Assembly (NCBI GenBank): GCA_021809365.1
Contig: JAKBAC010000053.1
Span: forward strand, 1 to 18,905
Length of the DNA stretch: 18,905 bases
Source of the DNA: Planctomycetota bacterium
GTDB taxonomy: Bacteria; Planctomycetota; Phycisphaerae; WQYP01
Direction: 5' to 3'
The notes below the pieces were generated by a model. It was not told the origin of the DNA. It saw only the letters and a list, made by a program, of their open reading frames with translations, and searched no databases. The position numbers were made by a program, and so were the translations under genes. Shown here one piece after another: positions 1-6,723 of the stretch; the first letter of the stretch is position 1; every line of letters begins with the position of its first letter.

Positions 1-112
1 GGCCTTGTCGCTCGTCGTCAACGTATGTATCCATACGTAATCCTCCTCGCTTCGCGCCCACAACCCCTTGGCCCTCCGTCAACCCGTAATTACGGGTGGA
101 ACAGAGCACTAG
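1..112 (-). repeat. Truncated copy of a dispersed fold-back repeat (copy 1)
   Basis: The reverse complement of 112..1 aligns without gaps to 9939-10050. I count by eye about 9 differences in 112 positions, nearly all of them transitions. The unit ends at 112 (CTAGTGCTCTG read on the minus strand) and is cut by the window start, so only the first two thirds is present. It contains the palindrome CCCGTAATTACGGG at 83-96 and an apical hairpin of CGTATG and CATACG around a 4-nt loop. No reading frame of note is seen. The full copy has inverted terminal repeats, so this is probably a MITE-like or other structured dispersed repeat. Confidence 0.8.
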
Positions 113-344
113 TTGCGCAGCCGCATGCTCAAGTCGATGCCGTTAGATTCCCGGTGGACGAAACGCTCTGCCCATGATAGTGGCGCTACGCTGGGCAAGC
201 TTTGCGCACAGTGTCGTAATCGTCGCTTCATGTAGCATCAATTGAGCCTTTTGGTGCCATTTGTGTGTGGCTATGAATCACAGTATGATAACACAATAGT
301 CACCGTGATTGGTGCGATTGTATCACACAACTTGCTTGAATCGC
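113..344. other. Non-coding stretch between repeat copy 1 and tRNA-Thr
   Basis: I see no convincing gene on either strand. Apart from the candidate tRNA promoter at 261-289, I recognise no hairpin, operator or conserved RNA here. Confidence 0.4.
261..289 (+). promoter_or_regulatory. Candidate sigma-70-type promoter for tRNA-Thr
   Basis: TTGTGT (261-266) and TATGAT (284-289) are separated by 17 nt. This would start a transcript near 296, about 50 nt before the tRNA. The assignment rests on consensus match and position only. Confidence 0.4.
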
Positions 345-416
345 GCCGATGTAGCTCAATGGCAGAGCAACGGTTTTGTAAACCGTAGGTTGCGAGTTCG
401 ACTCTCGCCATCGGCT
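345..416 (+). tRNA. tRNA-Thr(TGT)
   Basis: A complete cloverleaf can be drawn. The acceptor stem is GCCGATG/CATCGGC, the D arm reads GTAGCTCAATGGCAGAGC, and the anticodon stem is ACGGT/ACCGT around loop TTTGTAA. The anticodon TGT (377-379) reads ACA. The T arm is GCGAG/CTCGC with loop TTCGACT, and the discriminator base is T416. CCA is not encoded. A run of five T begins at 416, directly after the acceptor stem, and may help end transcription. Confidence 0.96.
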
Positions 417-624
417 TTTTACTCTCCTGATCGGCAACGGAAATTCGTTCCGTATCGGCGGTTGCCATACGGGTCGGAACCGTTCAATCATATATGGCGG
501 CAACTGTCGGGAGATCGTGGTACATCGCATCGCACCGATGGGCAAAGTCCCGTCCATGCAAGGCGGTTGTATACTATAAACAAACCGAACCAGCTCCACC
601 GTCGGCTCGAACACAGCCGCTCTG

Positions 625-1752
625 TCAGGCCTGCCCTTTATTCATGGGCATGGTCAATGGAATTCCAGATGCTTGCCGACACACGGCAATCAGCCGCAGT
701 ACCGCATCACTCATGCTGTAATTCCGCCGCACATTCATCGCCGCTTTGCGGGCCATCTCCCCCGAATTGGCCGGATGTGTCAGCAGTTCCCGCAAACGCG
801 CCGCCAGCAAATCAGATTGGCCCCGCTCAAATACGCGGCAGGTCTGGTCCGTCACACAAAACTCATCATTGAAGCCGGGATTGGCAAGAACCGGAATCTT
901 CCGCGCCATGGCCCGCAGGGTGGTGTAGTTGAGCCGGGTGGCCGCGGTCAATTGGATGTACAGATCCGCCTGCCCAAGCAGTGGGTCAATGTCATAGCGG
1001 TAAGGAATGAAACTGATGCGGTCCAACAATCCCAGTTCACCTGAAAGTTTCCACACACGATGCGCATCTTTGCCGACATCGCAGAGAAACAGCAGAAAAT
1101 GAACCTGTTCATCGAGCAGTCGCCGACAGGCATCAAGCAAATCGGCGAACGCCTGATAGTCAGAAATCATATCCAGACATACCATGCACGCCGGGCGATC
1201 CGTGGGACGAGCCGCCGCTTCAGTCGAATCAACCCCAAGAATCCCCGGACGAATCAATGTCAGATGGGAACGATCCGATCCACATTGCTCCAACATACGT
1301 TGAGACGACACAATAACATGCGCATCATCAGCCGGCGGATTCGCGGTGCGCATGTCCGCAGCGTCCCATATCCAGCGCACCACCGGCAGCTCGCGCTGTA
1401 AGCGCATGTCTGTGGGATCGTTGACACTATCGGGCGCAAACTTCAACACCACATCCACTGCCGCCTCTTTAAGTTTATCAATTATTGCCATCGATGGGCG
1501 GCGAATCGCACGCACCCAGGATGGCCCCCTGGGCACAGGATGCAACAATACCGGCGCGCCAAGAGCCGGAAGAAAACCCAAGTCGGCGTCCGCCAGCGCA
1601 ACAATGCTGATGCGACACCCTTCGGCTTTGAGCGCCACGGCCAGAGAATATATAAATCCCGCCTCCTGCGGAAGTTGTCGGGGATCCAGCCACAGCGCAA
1701 TATGTGGGGTGGCGGCATTCGATACTGAAGATTCGTCGGGCAGATCAGCCAT
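625..1752 (-). CDS. Divergent GT4-type glycosyltransferase-like protein
   Basis: This 375-residue protein has the two-Rossmann GT-B layout. The N-terminal half contains a loop that starts near the PQEAG segment (29-32). A central 'LIRPGI' (166-171) resembles the HPGV-type hinge of GT4 enzymes. The C-terminal half has a donor-domain helix 'TTLRAMARKIPVLAN' (277-291) and a final helix 'RRNYSMSDAVLRL'. In family GT4 the donor helix normally carries the E-x7-E signature ending in 'EAMA'; here it reads 'RAMA', so the usual glutamates are missing. It could be a divergent transferase or a non-catalytic relative, and donor and acceptor are unknown. It starts at ATG 1752 with no clear Shine-Dalgarno and lies 146 nt downstream of ilvE on the same strand. 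It converges on tRNA-Thr. Confidence 0.75.
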   Translation of the reverse strand: MADLPDESSVSNAATPHIALWLDPRQLPQEAGFIYSLAVALKAEGCRISIVALADADLGFLPALGAPVLLHPVPRGPSWVRAIRRPSMAIIDKLKEAAVDVVLKFAPDSVNDPTDMRLQRELPVVRWIWDAADMRTANPPADDAHVIVSSQRMLEQCGSDRSHLTLIRPGILGVDSTEAAARPTDRPACMVCLDMISDYQAFADLLDACRRLLDEQVHFLLFLCDVGKDAHRVWKLSGELGLLDRISFIPYRYDIDPLLGQADLYIQLTAATRLNYTTLRAMARKIPVLANPGFNDEFCVTDQTCRVFERGQSDLLAARLRELLTHPANSGEMARKAAMNVRRNYSMSDAVLRLIAVCRQASGIPLTMPMNKGQA

Positions 1753-1898
1753 AGCGATGGATCATTCTACCGCATTTTCAGGCGACGCGATCATTCAATG
1801 TTAAACCAATACCGCAAAAAACGCTCTGGTCGTGCCGATCTGGAAAAATCTCGGAATGAATCATAACGGTGCCATTGCGGTTTTGCATTGCGATTGTC

Positions 1899-2816
1899 TT
1901 ACGCGCTGGCGGCAAGTTTGGTTGGGGGGACGGAAAGGTGTGGGGATTCCGAAGTCCCGCCATTGCGTGCGTAGTTATGAAATGCATGAGTAAGCTGACG
2001 GGTGATCGGCCCGACCTTGCCGTCGCCGATGATGCGTTTGTCCACGCTGGTTACCGGAACAACTTCCGCCCCGGTGCCGGTGAGGAAGCATTCATCAGCG
2101 GTATAAAGATCGTAACGTGTGAGATTGCACTCGTGCACGAGAATGTCCGCCGCTTGGGCAAGTTCCAGCACGGCAGCGCGGGTGATGCCCAGCAGAATGC
2201 CGCTTTCTTCCGAAGGCGTCAGCACGTGGCCGGCGCGCACGATGAAAATATTATCCGCGGTGCATTCACAGACAAAACCCAGGGGATTCAGCATAACGGC
2301 TTCCGGCACGCCGGCGTCAATGGCTTCCCATTTGGCCATGATATTGTTCAGATAATTGAGGCTCTTGATTTTCGGGGATAACGCGGCGGCGGCAATGCGC
2401 GGCGTACTGGCGGTGATGATGGCCATGCCGTTGCGATAGGTTTCTTCCGGGTACATTTTGATGTGATCCGCGATGATGATAATGGAAGGTGTGCCGCACG
2501 TTGACGGAGAAATTCCCAATGCGCCTACGCCGCGTGTCACCAGTAGGCGAATATAAGAATCATTGAGCGCATTGGCATGCAGCGTCGCGGCAATGGCCGC
2601 AGCCATATCATGTTGCGAAAGCGGAATGTCCAGACGAATCGCCTTGGCCGAGTTGTACAATCGCTTGAGGTGATCGGCCAGCCGAAACACATGGCCATTA
2701 TACTGGCGAAGACCTTCAAACACGCCATCGCCGTAAAGCAGTCCGTGATCGAAAACACTGACGGCCGCATGCTCCAAAGGAACCAGCCGTCCATCCATCC
2801 AGATCATTTTGCTCAT
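1899..2816 (-). CDS. ilvE: Branched-chain amino acid aminotransferase (PLP fold type IV)
   Basis: It probably catalyses the reversible transfer of an amino group between glutamate and the 2-oxo acids of valine, leucine and isoleucine in the cytoplasm. The protein of 305 residues has the usual family length. Visible signatures are 'FDHGLLYGDGVFEGLR' (22-37), the PLP lysine in 'KSLNYLNN' (K151), the conserved glutamate in 'ECTADNIF' (E184), and 'TGTGAEVVPV' (246-255). The fold-type IV relatives 4-amino-4-deoxychorismate lyase and D-amino acid transaminase are less likely because of 'KSLNYLNN' and 'GAEVVPV'. I start at ATG 2816 (MSKMIWMDGR), where the family usually begins; in-frame starts at 2834 and 2882 would add a tail that does not look conserved. 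It is divergent from tpx and followed by the glycosyltransferase-like gene. Confidence 0.93.
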   Translation of the reverse strand: MSKMIWMDGRLVPLEHAAVSVFDHGLLYGDGVFEGLRQYNGHVFRLADHLKRLYNSAKAIRLDIPLSQHDMAAAIAATLHANALNDSYIRLLVTRGVGALGISPSTCGTPSIIIIADHIKMYPEETYRNGMAIITASTPRIAAAALSPKIKSLNYLNNIMAKWEAIDAGVPEAVMLNPLGFVCECTADNIFIVRAGHVLTPSEESGILLGITRAAVLELAQAADILVHECNLTRYDLYTADECFLTGTGAEVVPVTSVDKRIIGDGKVGPITRQLTHAFHNYARNGGTSESPHLSVPPTKLAASA

Positions 2817-3041
2817 AACCGAACCGCCATTCATGCGAGAAACAGAATTAACAATTTTACTCGCGTGTGATGGATAATGCAAAACAGGCTCGCCTGCTTC
2901 GTTATCGTACCTCGATGTATCTGACGGTTACGGTTCTTGGTCCGATGCCTCGCATTCGGGCCGTTTCCGTCCCATTGCGGCACTATCCCAGTAGCGTTGG
3001 AGTATTAATTGCAGCGCCCCAACAGCATCGGTTTCGAAGCC

Positions 3042-3071
3042 GTGACGCATGCGCGCCCACGCGGCTATAAT
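3042..3071 (+). promoter_or_regulatory. Candidate promoter for tpx
   Basis: A perfect TATAAT (3066-3071) lies 18 nt after GTGACG (3042-3047, 4 of 6 matches to TTGACA). It would start transcription near 3078, about 36 nt before the tpx ATG. Confidence 0.5.
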
Positions 3072-3113
3072 ATAGCCATAAGCTTTCGGTCAGGACTTTC
3101 AGGAGTAACCATC

Positions 3114-3725
3114 ATGCGTCAACGGATCAACTTGCTAACCTCAATGATCGCATCGGCCGCACTTTTTCTTCTTGCCGTCGGCGGATGTACGACCTGCCCG
3201 GCAACGCAACGCACGGGACTGGTAACAATGGGAAGTCAACCGATTACATTGCTGGGCAACCCGGTGCATGTGGGGGAAACGGCACCTGCATTCAGGGCTG
3301 TTGCCAACGACATGACGGTTTATCATTTCCAGCCGGGCCACGGAAAAGTCTGGATTCTCTCCTCTGTGCCGTCGTTGGATACACCGGTATGCAGTCTGGA
3401 AACTCGGCATTTTAACGTGGTGGCTTCAACGCTGGGCCCGGATGTGGGAGTCATCACCATCAGTATGGATCTGCCATTCGCCCAGAAGCGATGGTGTGGA
3501 GATAAAGGCGTCAAAAACATTACGACCGTGTCCGATTACCGATTTCATTCATTTGCCAAGGCTTATGGCGTGCTGATGAAACAAAATGGCCTGCTAGCCC
3601 GGCAGGTGGTGGTGGTCGGGAAAAATGGAAAAATCGTCTATATTCAATTGGTGCCAAACATCGCGCATCAACCAAATTACGCCCCCGTACTGAAAGCCGC
3701 CCGGCAAGCTGCAGCGGTGCCGTAA
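3114..3725 (+). CDS. tpx: Thiol peroxidase (Tpx, atypical 2-Cys peroxiredoxin), predicted lipoprotein
   Basis: It reduces hydrogen and alkyl peroxides using a cysteine pair recycled by thioredoxin. The peroxidatic cysteine is C93 in 'PSLDTPVCSLETRHFN' and the resolving cysteine is C128 in 'DLPFAQKRWCGDKGVKN'. Both match the Tpx-specific layout, and 'GETAPAF' (54-60) opens the domain. The 203-residue product is about 35 longer than E. coli Tpx because of an N-terminal export signal: MRQR, a hydrophobic stretch, then lipobox 'AVGGC' with C25 as the predicted lipidated residue. It is therefore probably anchored in the envelope. ATG 3114 is chosen because AGGAGT sits 7 nt upstream and because it starts the signal peptide; an upstream in-frame ATG at 3009 is unlikely. 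It is monocistronic and divergent from ilvE. Confidence 0.93.
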   Translation: MRQRINLLTSMIASAALFLLAVGGCTTCPATQRTGLVTMGSQPITLLGNPVHVGETAPAFRAVANDMTVYHFQPGHGKVWILSSVPSLDTPVCSLETRHFNVVASTLGPDVGVITISMDLPFAQKRWCGDKGVKNITTVSDYRFHSFAKAYGVLMKQNGLLARQVVVVGKNGKIVYIQLVPNIAHQPNYAPVLKAARQAAAVP

Positions 3726-3863
3726 TGGCAATGTAGCGGCGCACCGCGGAAATGCACACTCTGTTCCGGCACCCGGGGATTCATTGCCGCGCCCCATTCG
3801 CCGAGGCACACATGAAGGGCGTAAATCCCCAAGGCCCAAGGCATTTCTACTTCTTGACAACAA

Positions 3864-3887
3864 AGAAACAATCCCAGAAACAATCCC
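3864..3887 (+). repeat. Two tandem copies of a 12-bp unit before tRNA-Asp
   Basis: The unit AGAAACAATCCC occurs twice back to back (3864-3875 and 3876-3887). The pair is bracketed by CTTGACA at 3853-3859 and 3891-3897. The second CTTGACA supplies the candidate -35 box of tRNA-Asp. The array is either a local duplication or a pair of protein-binding half sites. Confidence 0.7.
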
Positions 3888-3891
3888 AATC

Positions 3892-3921
3892 TTGACAGGC
3901 AGGCCTGATACTGCGTAACAT
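3892..3921 (+). promoter_or_regulatory. Candidate promoter for tRNA-Asp
   Basis: A perfect TTGACA (3892-3897) is followed 18 nt later by TAACAT (3916-3921, 4 of 6 to TATAAT). The predicted start is about 15 nt before the tRNA. An identical TTGACA at 3854-3859 has no good -10 partner. Confidence 0.5.
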
Positions 3922-3942
3922 ACGGGACTCTGGATACGTTCA

Positions 3943-4016
3943 GGGGACGTAGCTCAATTGGTTAGAGCACCGGATTGTCGATCCGGTGGTTGCGGGTTCG
4001 AGCCCCGTCGTCCCCG
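3943..4016 (+). tRNA. tRNA-Asp(GTC)
   Basis: A full cloverleaf is present. The acceptor stem is GGGGACG/CGTCCCC with discriminator G4016, a known identity base of tRNA-Asp. The anticodon stem is CCGGA/TCCGG around loop TTGTCGA, with anticodon GTC at 3977-3979. The T arm is GCGGG-TTCGAGC-CCCGT. CCA is not encoded. The 3' end is only 8 nt from the stop codon of the opposing purF gene. Its first 19 nt are identical to those of tRNA-Ala at 10121-10193. Confidence 0.97.
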
Positions 4017-4024
4017 TTGTCTTG

Positions 4025-5566
4025 TCACTCAAACATTTTCAACTGGTGGCGTTCGAGGCCGAATTTGCTGACGGTGTTGTCCACGGGAATCGGATATTGC
4101 CCGGACCAGCAGGCGTTGCAGTAATGGGTTTTGGATTGGCCCAAACATGCCAGCATCCCATCAAGCGAAAGATAATGCAGTGAATCAACCTCAATAAAAT
4201 CACGGATTTGTTCCACGGTTCGGCCATTGGCAATCAACTCCGTGGGCGTCGGAAAATCAATGCCGTAAAAACAGGGATGGCGAATGGGCGGACAGCTTAC
4301 CCGCATGTGAATTTCTTTGGCACCCGCCCGGCGCAATGCTAAAATCTTGCCCCGTGTCGTCGTGCCGCGAACAATCGAATCCTCCACCACAATAATACGC
4401 TTGCCACGCACCACTTCCGGAATCACAATGAGTTTCATCTGCACCGCCAGATCCCGCAAATGCTGGGACGGCTGGATGAACGAACGTCCGACATAACGAT
4501 TCGGCACAATTCCCTCTTCAAACGGGATGCCGCTTTCCTTGCTGTAGCCCAATGCCGCGGAGCGCCCGCTATCCGGAATTGGAATAACAATATCGGCGTC
4601 CACGGGCGCTTCGATGGCCAGTTGCCGGCCCATTTTCTGGCGGACCACCAGCACCGTATCGCCGAATATGTTGCTCGACGGGCTGGCAAAATAGACATGC
4701 TCAAAGGCGCAATGCGCAGGCGTTTCCGGCTTTTCAACAAAGTAACGGCTCGTCAGATGCGTGCCGCCGCTGTCGAGAGTAACAATTTCCCCCGGCTGCA
4801 CTTCCCGGACGAAAGTAGCCTGAATGCTGGCAAAGGCGCAAGTCTCCGACGCAACGCAATAAAACCCGTCGCGCGTTTTGCCGATGACCAGTGGTCGGAA
4901 TCCCCATGGATCACGGCACGCCTCAATGCGATCCTTAAACAGAAACACAAAGCTGAAGGCACCCTGCAAATGCCGCAAAACATGCGCCAGCGGATCACTT
5001 TTCTCCTGATGCGTGGGCTTGGCGAGCATGTGAATCACAATTTCGGTATCGCTGGTCGTGTAAAAAATATGGCCGAATTTCTGATATTCCGCCCGCAAGC
5101 GCGCCGCGTTGATTAAATTTCCATTGTGGGCCACCGCCACCTGCCCATCAATATATTCTTCCAGCAGCGGCTGCGCATTGCATTTGCGGTTGGAACCGGA
5201 TGTGGAATAGCGCACATGGCCTATGGCCGCAATTCCGCGCAATTCACGAAGCACATTTTTGTTGAAAACATCCGCCACCAACCCCAAACCGGTATGCGCG
5301 GTGATCGTCTGGCCGTCACTGGCCGCGATGCCGGCGGATTCCTGTCCGCGATGCTGCAATGCGTAAAGCCCATAGTAACAGCGCTCCACAGCATCAGGCG
5401 GTCCGGCGACACCGAACACGCCGCACTTCTCTTTCTTCTCATAATCACCGATGATCTGCCGCAATCCGGCCAATGAATTGGACCCTTCATTCAGACAAGG
5501 CAGAGATAGAGAGACAGATGACACGTCTTGAACACGTTGGACGGAGTCCGACTCAGTACCACTCAT
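4025..5566 (-). CDS. purF: Amidophosphoribosyltransferase (glutamine PRPP amidotransferase)
   Basis: It makes 5-phosphoribosylamine from PRPP and glutamine, the first committed step of purine synthesis, in the cytoplasm. The N-terminal Ntn glutaminase domain has nucleophile C48 in 'KCGVFGVAG', 'ALQHRGQESAGI' (69-80), 'RYSTSG' (119-124) and 'AHNGNLIN' (146-153). The C-terminal phosphoribosyltransferase domain has the PRPP loop 'VVEDSIVRGTTT' (393-404). Cysteines C286, C432, C483 and C486 correspond to the [4Fe-4S] ligands of the Bacillus subtilis-type enzyme. In that type the nucleophile is exposed by propeptide cleavage. Here 47 residues precede C48, against 11 in B. subtilis. I use ATG 5566 (MSGTESDSV) with GGAGA upstream; ATG 5629 would lengthen the tail further and lies at the candidate -10. 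The 513-residue body is normal for the family. Confidence 0.96.
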   Translation of the reverse strand: MSGTESDSVQRVQDVSSVSLSLPCLNEGSNSLAGLRQIIGDYEKKEKCGVFGVAGPPDAVERCYYGLYALQHRGQESAGIAASDGQTITAHTGLGLVADVFNKNVLRELRGIAAIGHVRYSTSGSNRKCNAQPLLEEYIDGQVAVAHNGNLINAARLRAEYQKFGHIFYTTSDTEIVIHMLAKPTHQEKSDPLAHVLRHLQGAFSFVFLFKDRIEACRDPWGFRPLVIGKTRDGFYCVASETCAFASIQATFVREVQPGEIVTLDSGGTHLTSRYFVEKPETPAHCAFEHVYFASPSSNIFGDTVLVVRQKMGRQLAIEAPVDADIVIPIPDSGRSAALGYSKESGIPFEEGIVPNRYVGRSFIQPSQHLRDLAVQMKLIVIPEVVRGKRIIVVEDSIVRGTTTRGKILALRRAGAKEIHMRVSCPPIRHPCFYGIDFPTPTELIANGRTVEQIRDFIEVDSLHYLSLDGMLACLGQSKTHYCNACWSGQYPIPVDNTVSKFGLERHQLKMFE

Positions 5567-5620
5567 GAGGGGAATCTCCAAATTCCGGCTACAACCATCG
5601 CCATTCGCGATACATGAATC

Positions 5621-5649
5621 ATTATACACGTTCCCGACGCCAAGGAAAT
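5621..5649 (-). promoter_or_regulatory. Candidate promoter for purF
   Basis: Minus-strand TATAAT (5626 to 5621) lies about 55 nt before the purF start. The -35 region (near 5643-5649, TTTCCT or ATTTCC) is poor, so this may depend on an activator or be fortuitous. Confidence 0.35.
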
Positions 5650-5666
5650 ATTCTCACCGCTGGATA

Positions 5667-6719
5667 TTACCAGTTCCACGCCCCCTGTCGGGCATGAATG
5701 CTGTTGCGGCGATCCTCTTCCTGCTGCTGGAAGTGCCTTTGCACCCCCAATATCTCATCTTCCCGGTCACAAAAAGCCTCCACCACGCGCGCGTCAAATT
5801 GCTTTCCCGATTCTCCACGAATGACATCACGGGCATGTTCGTGACTCTGGGCCATTTTATACACCCGCCGGGATGTGATGGCGTCATACACATCCGCCAA
5901 TGCCATAATTCGCCCCGCCCATGGAATCTGCTCGCCGGCCAATCCACGCGGATAGCCACGCCCGTCATACCGTTCATGATGCGTGGCGGCGATATCGCGG
6001 GCCATTTCCAGGAAATCCGCACCGGGATAGCTCTGCAACACTTCATCGAGCGTGGCGGCCCCAATGCCGGAGTGCCGTTTCATCACTTCGTATTCGTCAG
6101 GCGTGAGTTTTCCGGGTTTCAGGAGAATGGCATCGGGAATGGCGACTTTACCAATGTCATGCAACGGGCTGGTGTCATAAAGTAACTGCACGAAATCCGC
6201 ATGAATTGTATGCGCCAACTCGCTTCGTCGGCCCAGTTGCTCGGCGATAATTCTCACATAATTGCGTGTGCGCTCCAGGTGCATACCGGTTTCCTGATCA
6301 CGCGATTCCACCAGCCGCGCCATGGCGAAAATCGTCATGTCACGCGTTTCCAGCGACAGCGTTCTTTCACCCGCCTTGATCCGGGCCACAAGCTCCCCGG
6401 TGTCAAATGGTTTGGTTATAAAATCGTCGGCACCCGCGGCGATCCCCTCCGCAATCTCCACCGGATCATCACGCGAACTCAGAATGATCACATATACGTA
6501 CCGGCTTAACTTACGATTTCGAATAGCGCGGCACAATTGAATTCCATCCATGGAATCCATCATCCAATCCGTAATAACCATCCGAATGGCGGTGTGCGCG
6601 AGCTTCTCCAGCGCCGCAACACCACTCGTGGCCGTCACCACGTCATGCCCGAAGCGAGATAACGCCGCGCGAATCATCTCCAGAGCAATGGGATCATCAT
6701 CTACCGCCAGTATCTTCAT
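5667..6719 (-). CDS. Response regulator with HD-GYP output domain
   Basis: The N-terminal receiver domain (about 1-120) has acidic cluster D7-D9, phospho-acceptor D51 in 'MVITDWMMDSMDG' and K103 in 'ITKPF'. The C-terminal HD-GYP domain (about 125-320) has 'SPLHDIGKVAIPD' (H187, D188), 'ATHHERYDGRGYP' (245-257) and 'ALADVYDAITSRR' (273-285), so the metal-ligand and GYP motifs look intact. HD-GYP proteins of the RpfG type hydrolyse cyclic di-GMP; that this one does so is inferred. ATG 6719 (MKILAVDDD) is chosen because it begins the receiver fold and has GGAG about 9 nt upstream. The start lies only 4 nt after the stop of the hybrid kinase gene, and its ribosome site is inside that gene, so translation is probably coupled. 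The product has 350 residues. Confidence 0.93.
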   Translation of the reverse strand: MKILAVDDDPIALEMIRAALSRFGHDVVTATSGVAALEKLAHTAIRMVITDWMMDSMDGIQLCRAIRNRKLSRYVYVIILSSRDDPVEIAEGIAAGADDFITKPFDTGELVARIKAGERTLSLETRDMTIFAMARLVESRDQETGMHLERTRNYVRIIAEQLGRRSELAHTIHADFVQLLYDTSPLHDIGKVAIPDAILLKPGKLTPDEYEVMKRHSGIGAATLDEVLQSYPGADFLEMARDIAATHHERYDGRGYPRGLAGEQIPWAGRIMALADVYDAITSRRVYKMAQSHEHARDVIRGESGKQFDARVVEAFCDREDEILGVQRHFQQQEEDRRNSIHARQGAWNW

Positions 6720-6723
6720 CTGA

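Noticed and set aside
603..619. Hairpin CGGCT/AGCCG just past the stop of the glycosyltransferase-like gene
   Set aside because: The stem is only 5 bp with a 7-nt loop and no U-tract follows on the minus strand; too weak to call a terminator.
3594..3889. Minus-strand ORFs across the tpx 3' end and the tpx to tRNA-Asp gap
   Set aside because: They overlap tpx antisense, lack a ribosome site and show no domain. The gap shares 'CTCTGTTCC' with the fold-back repeat, but the match stops there.
4460..5116. 218-codon plus-strand frame inside purF
   Set aside because: It is antisense to a certain purF gene, follows its codon structure and shows no domain or ribosome site.
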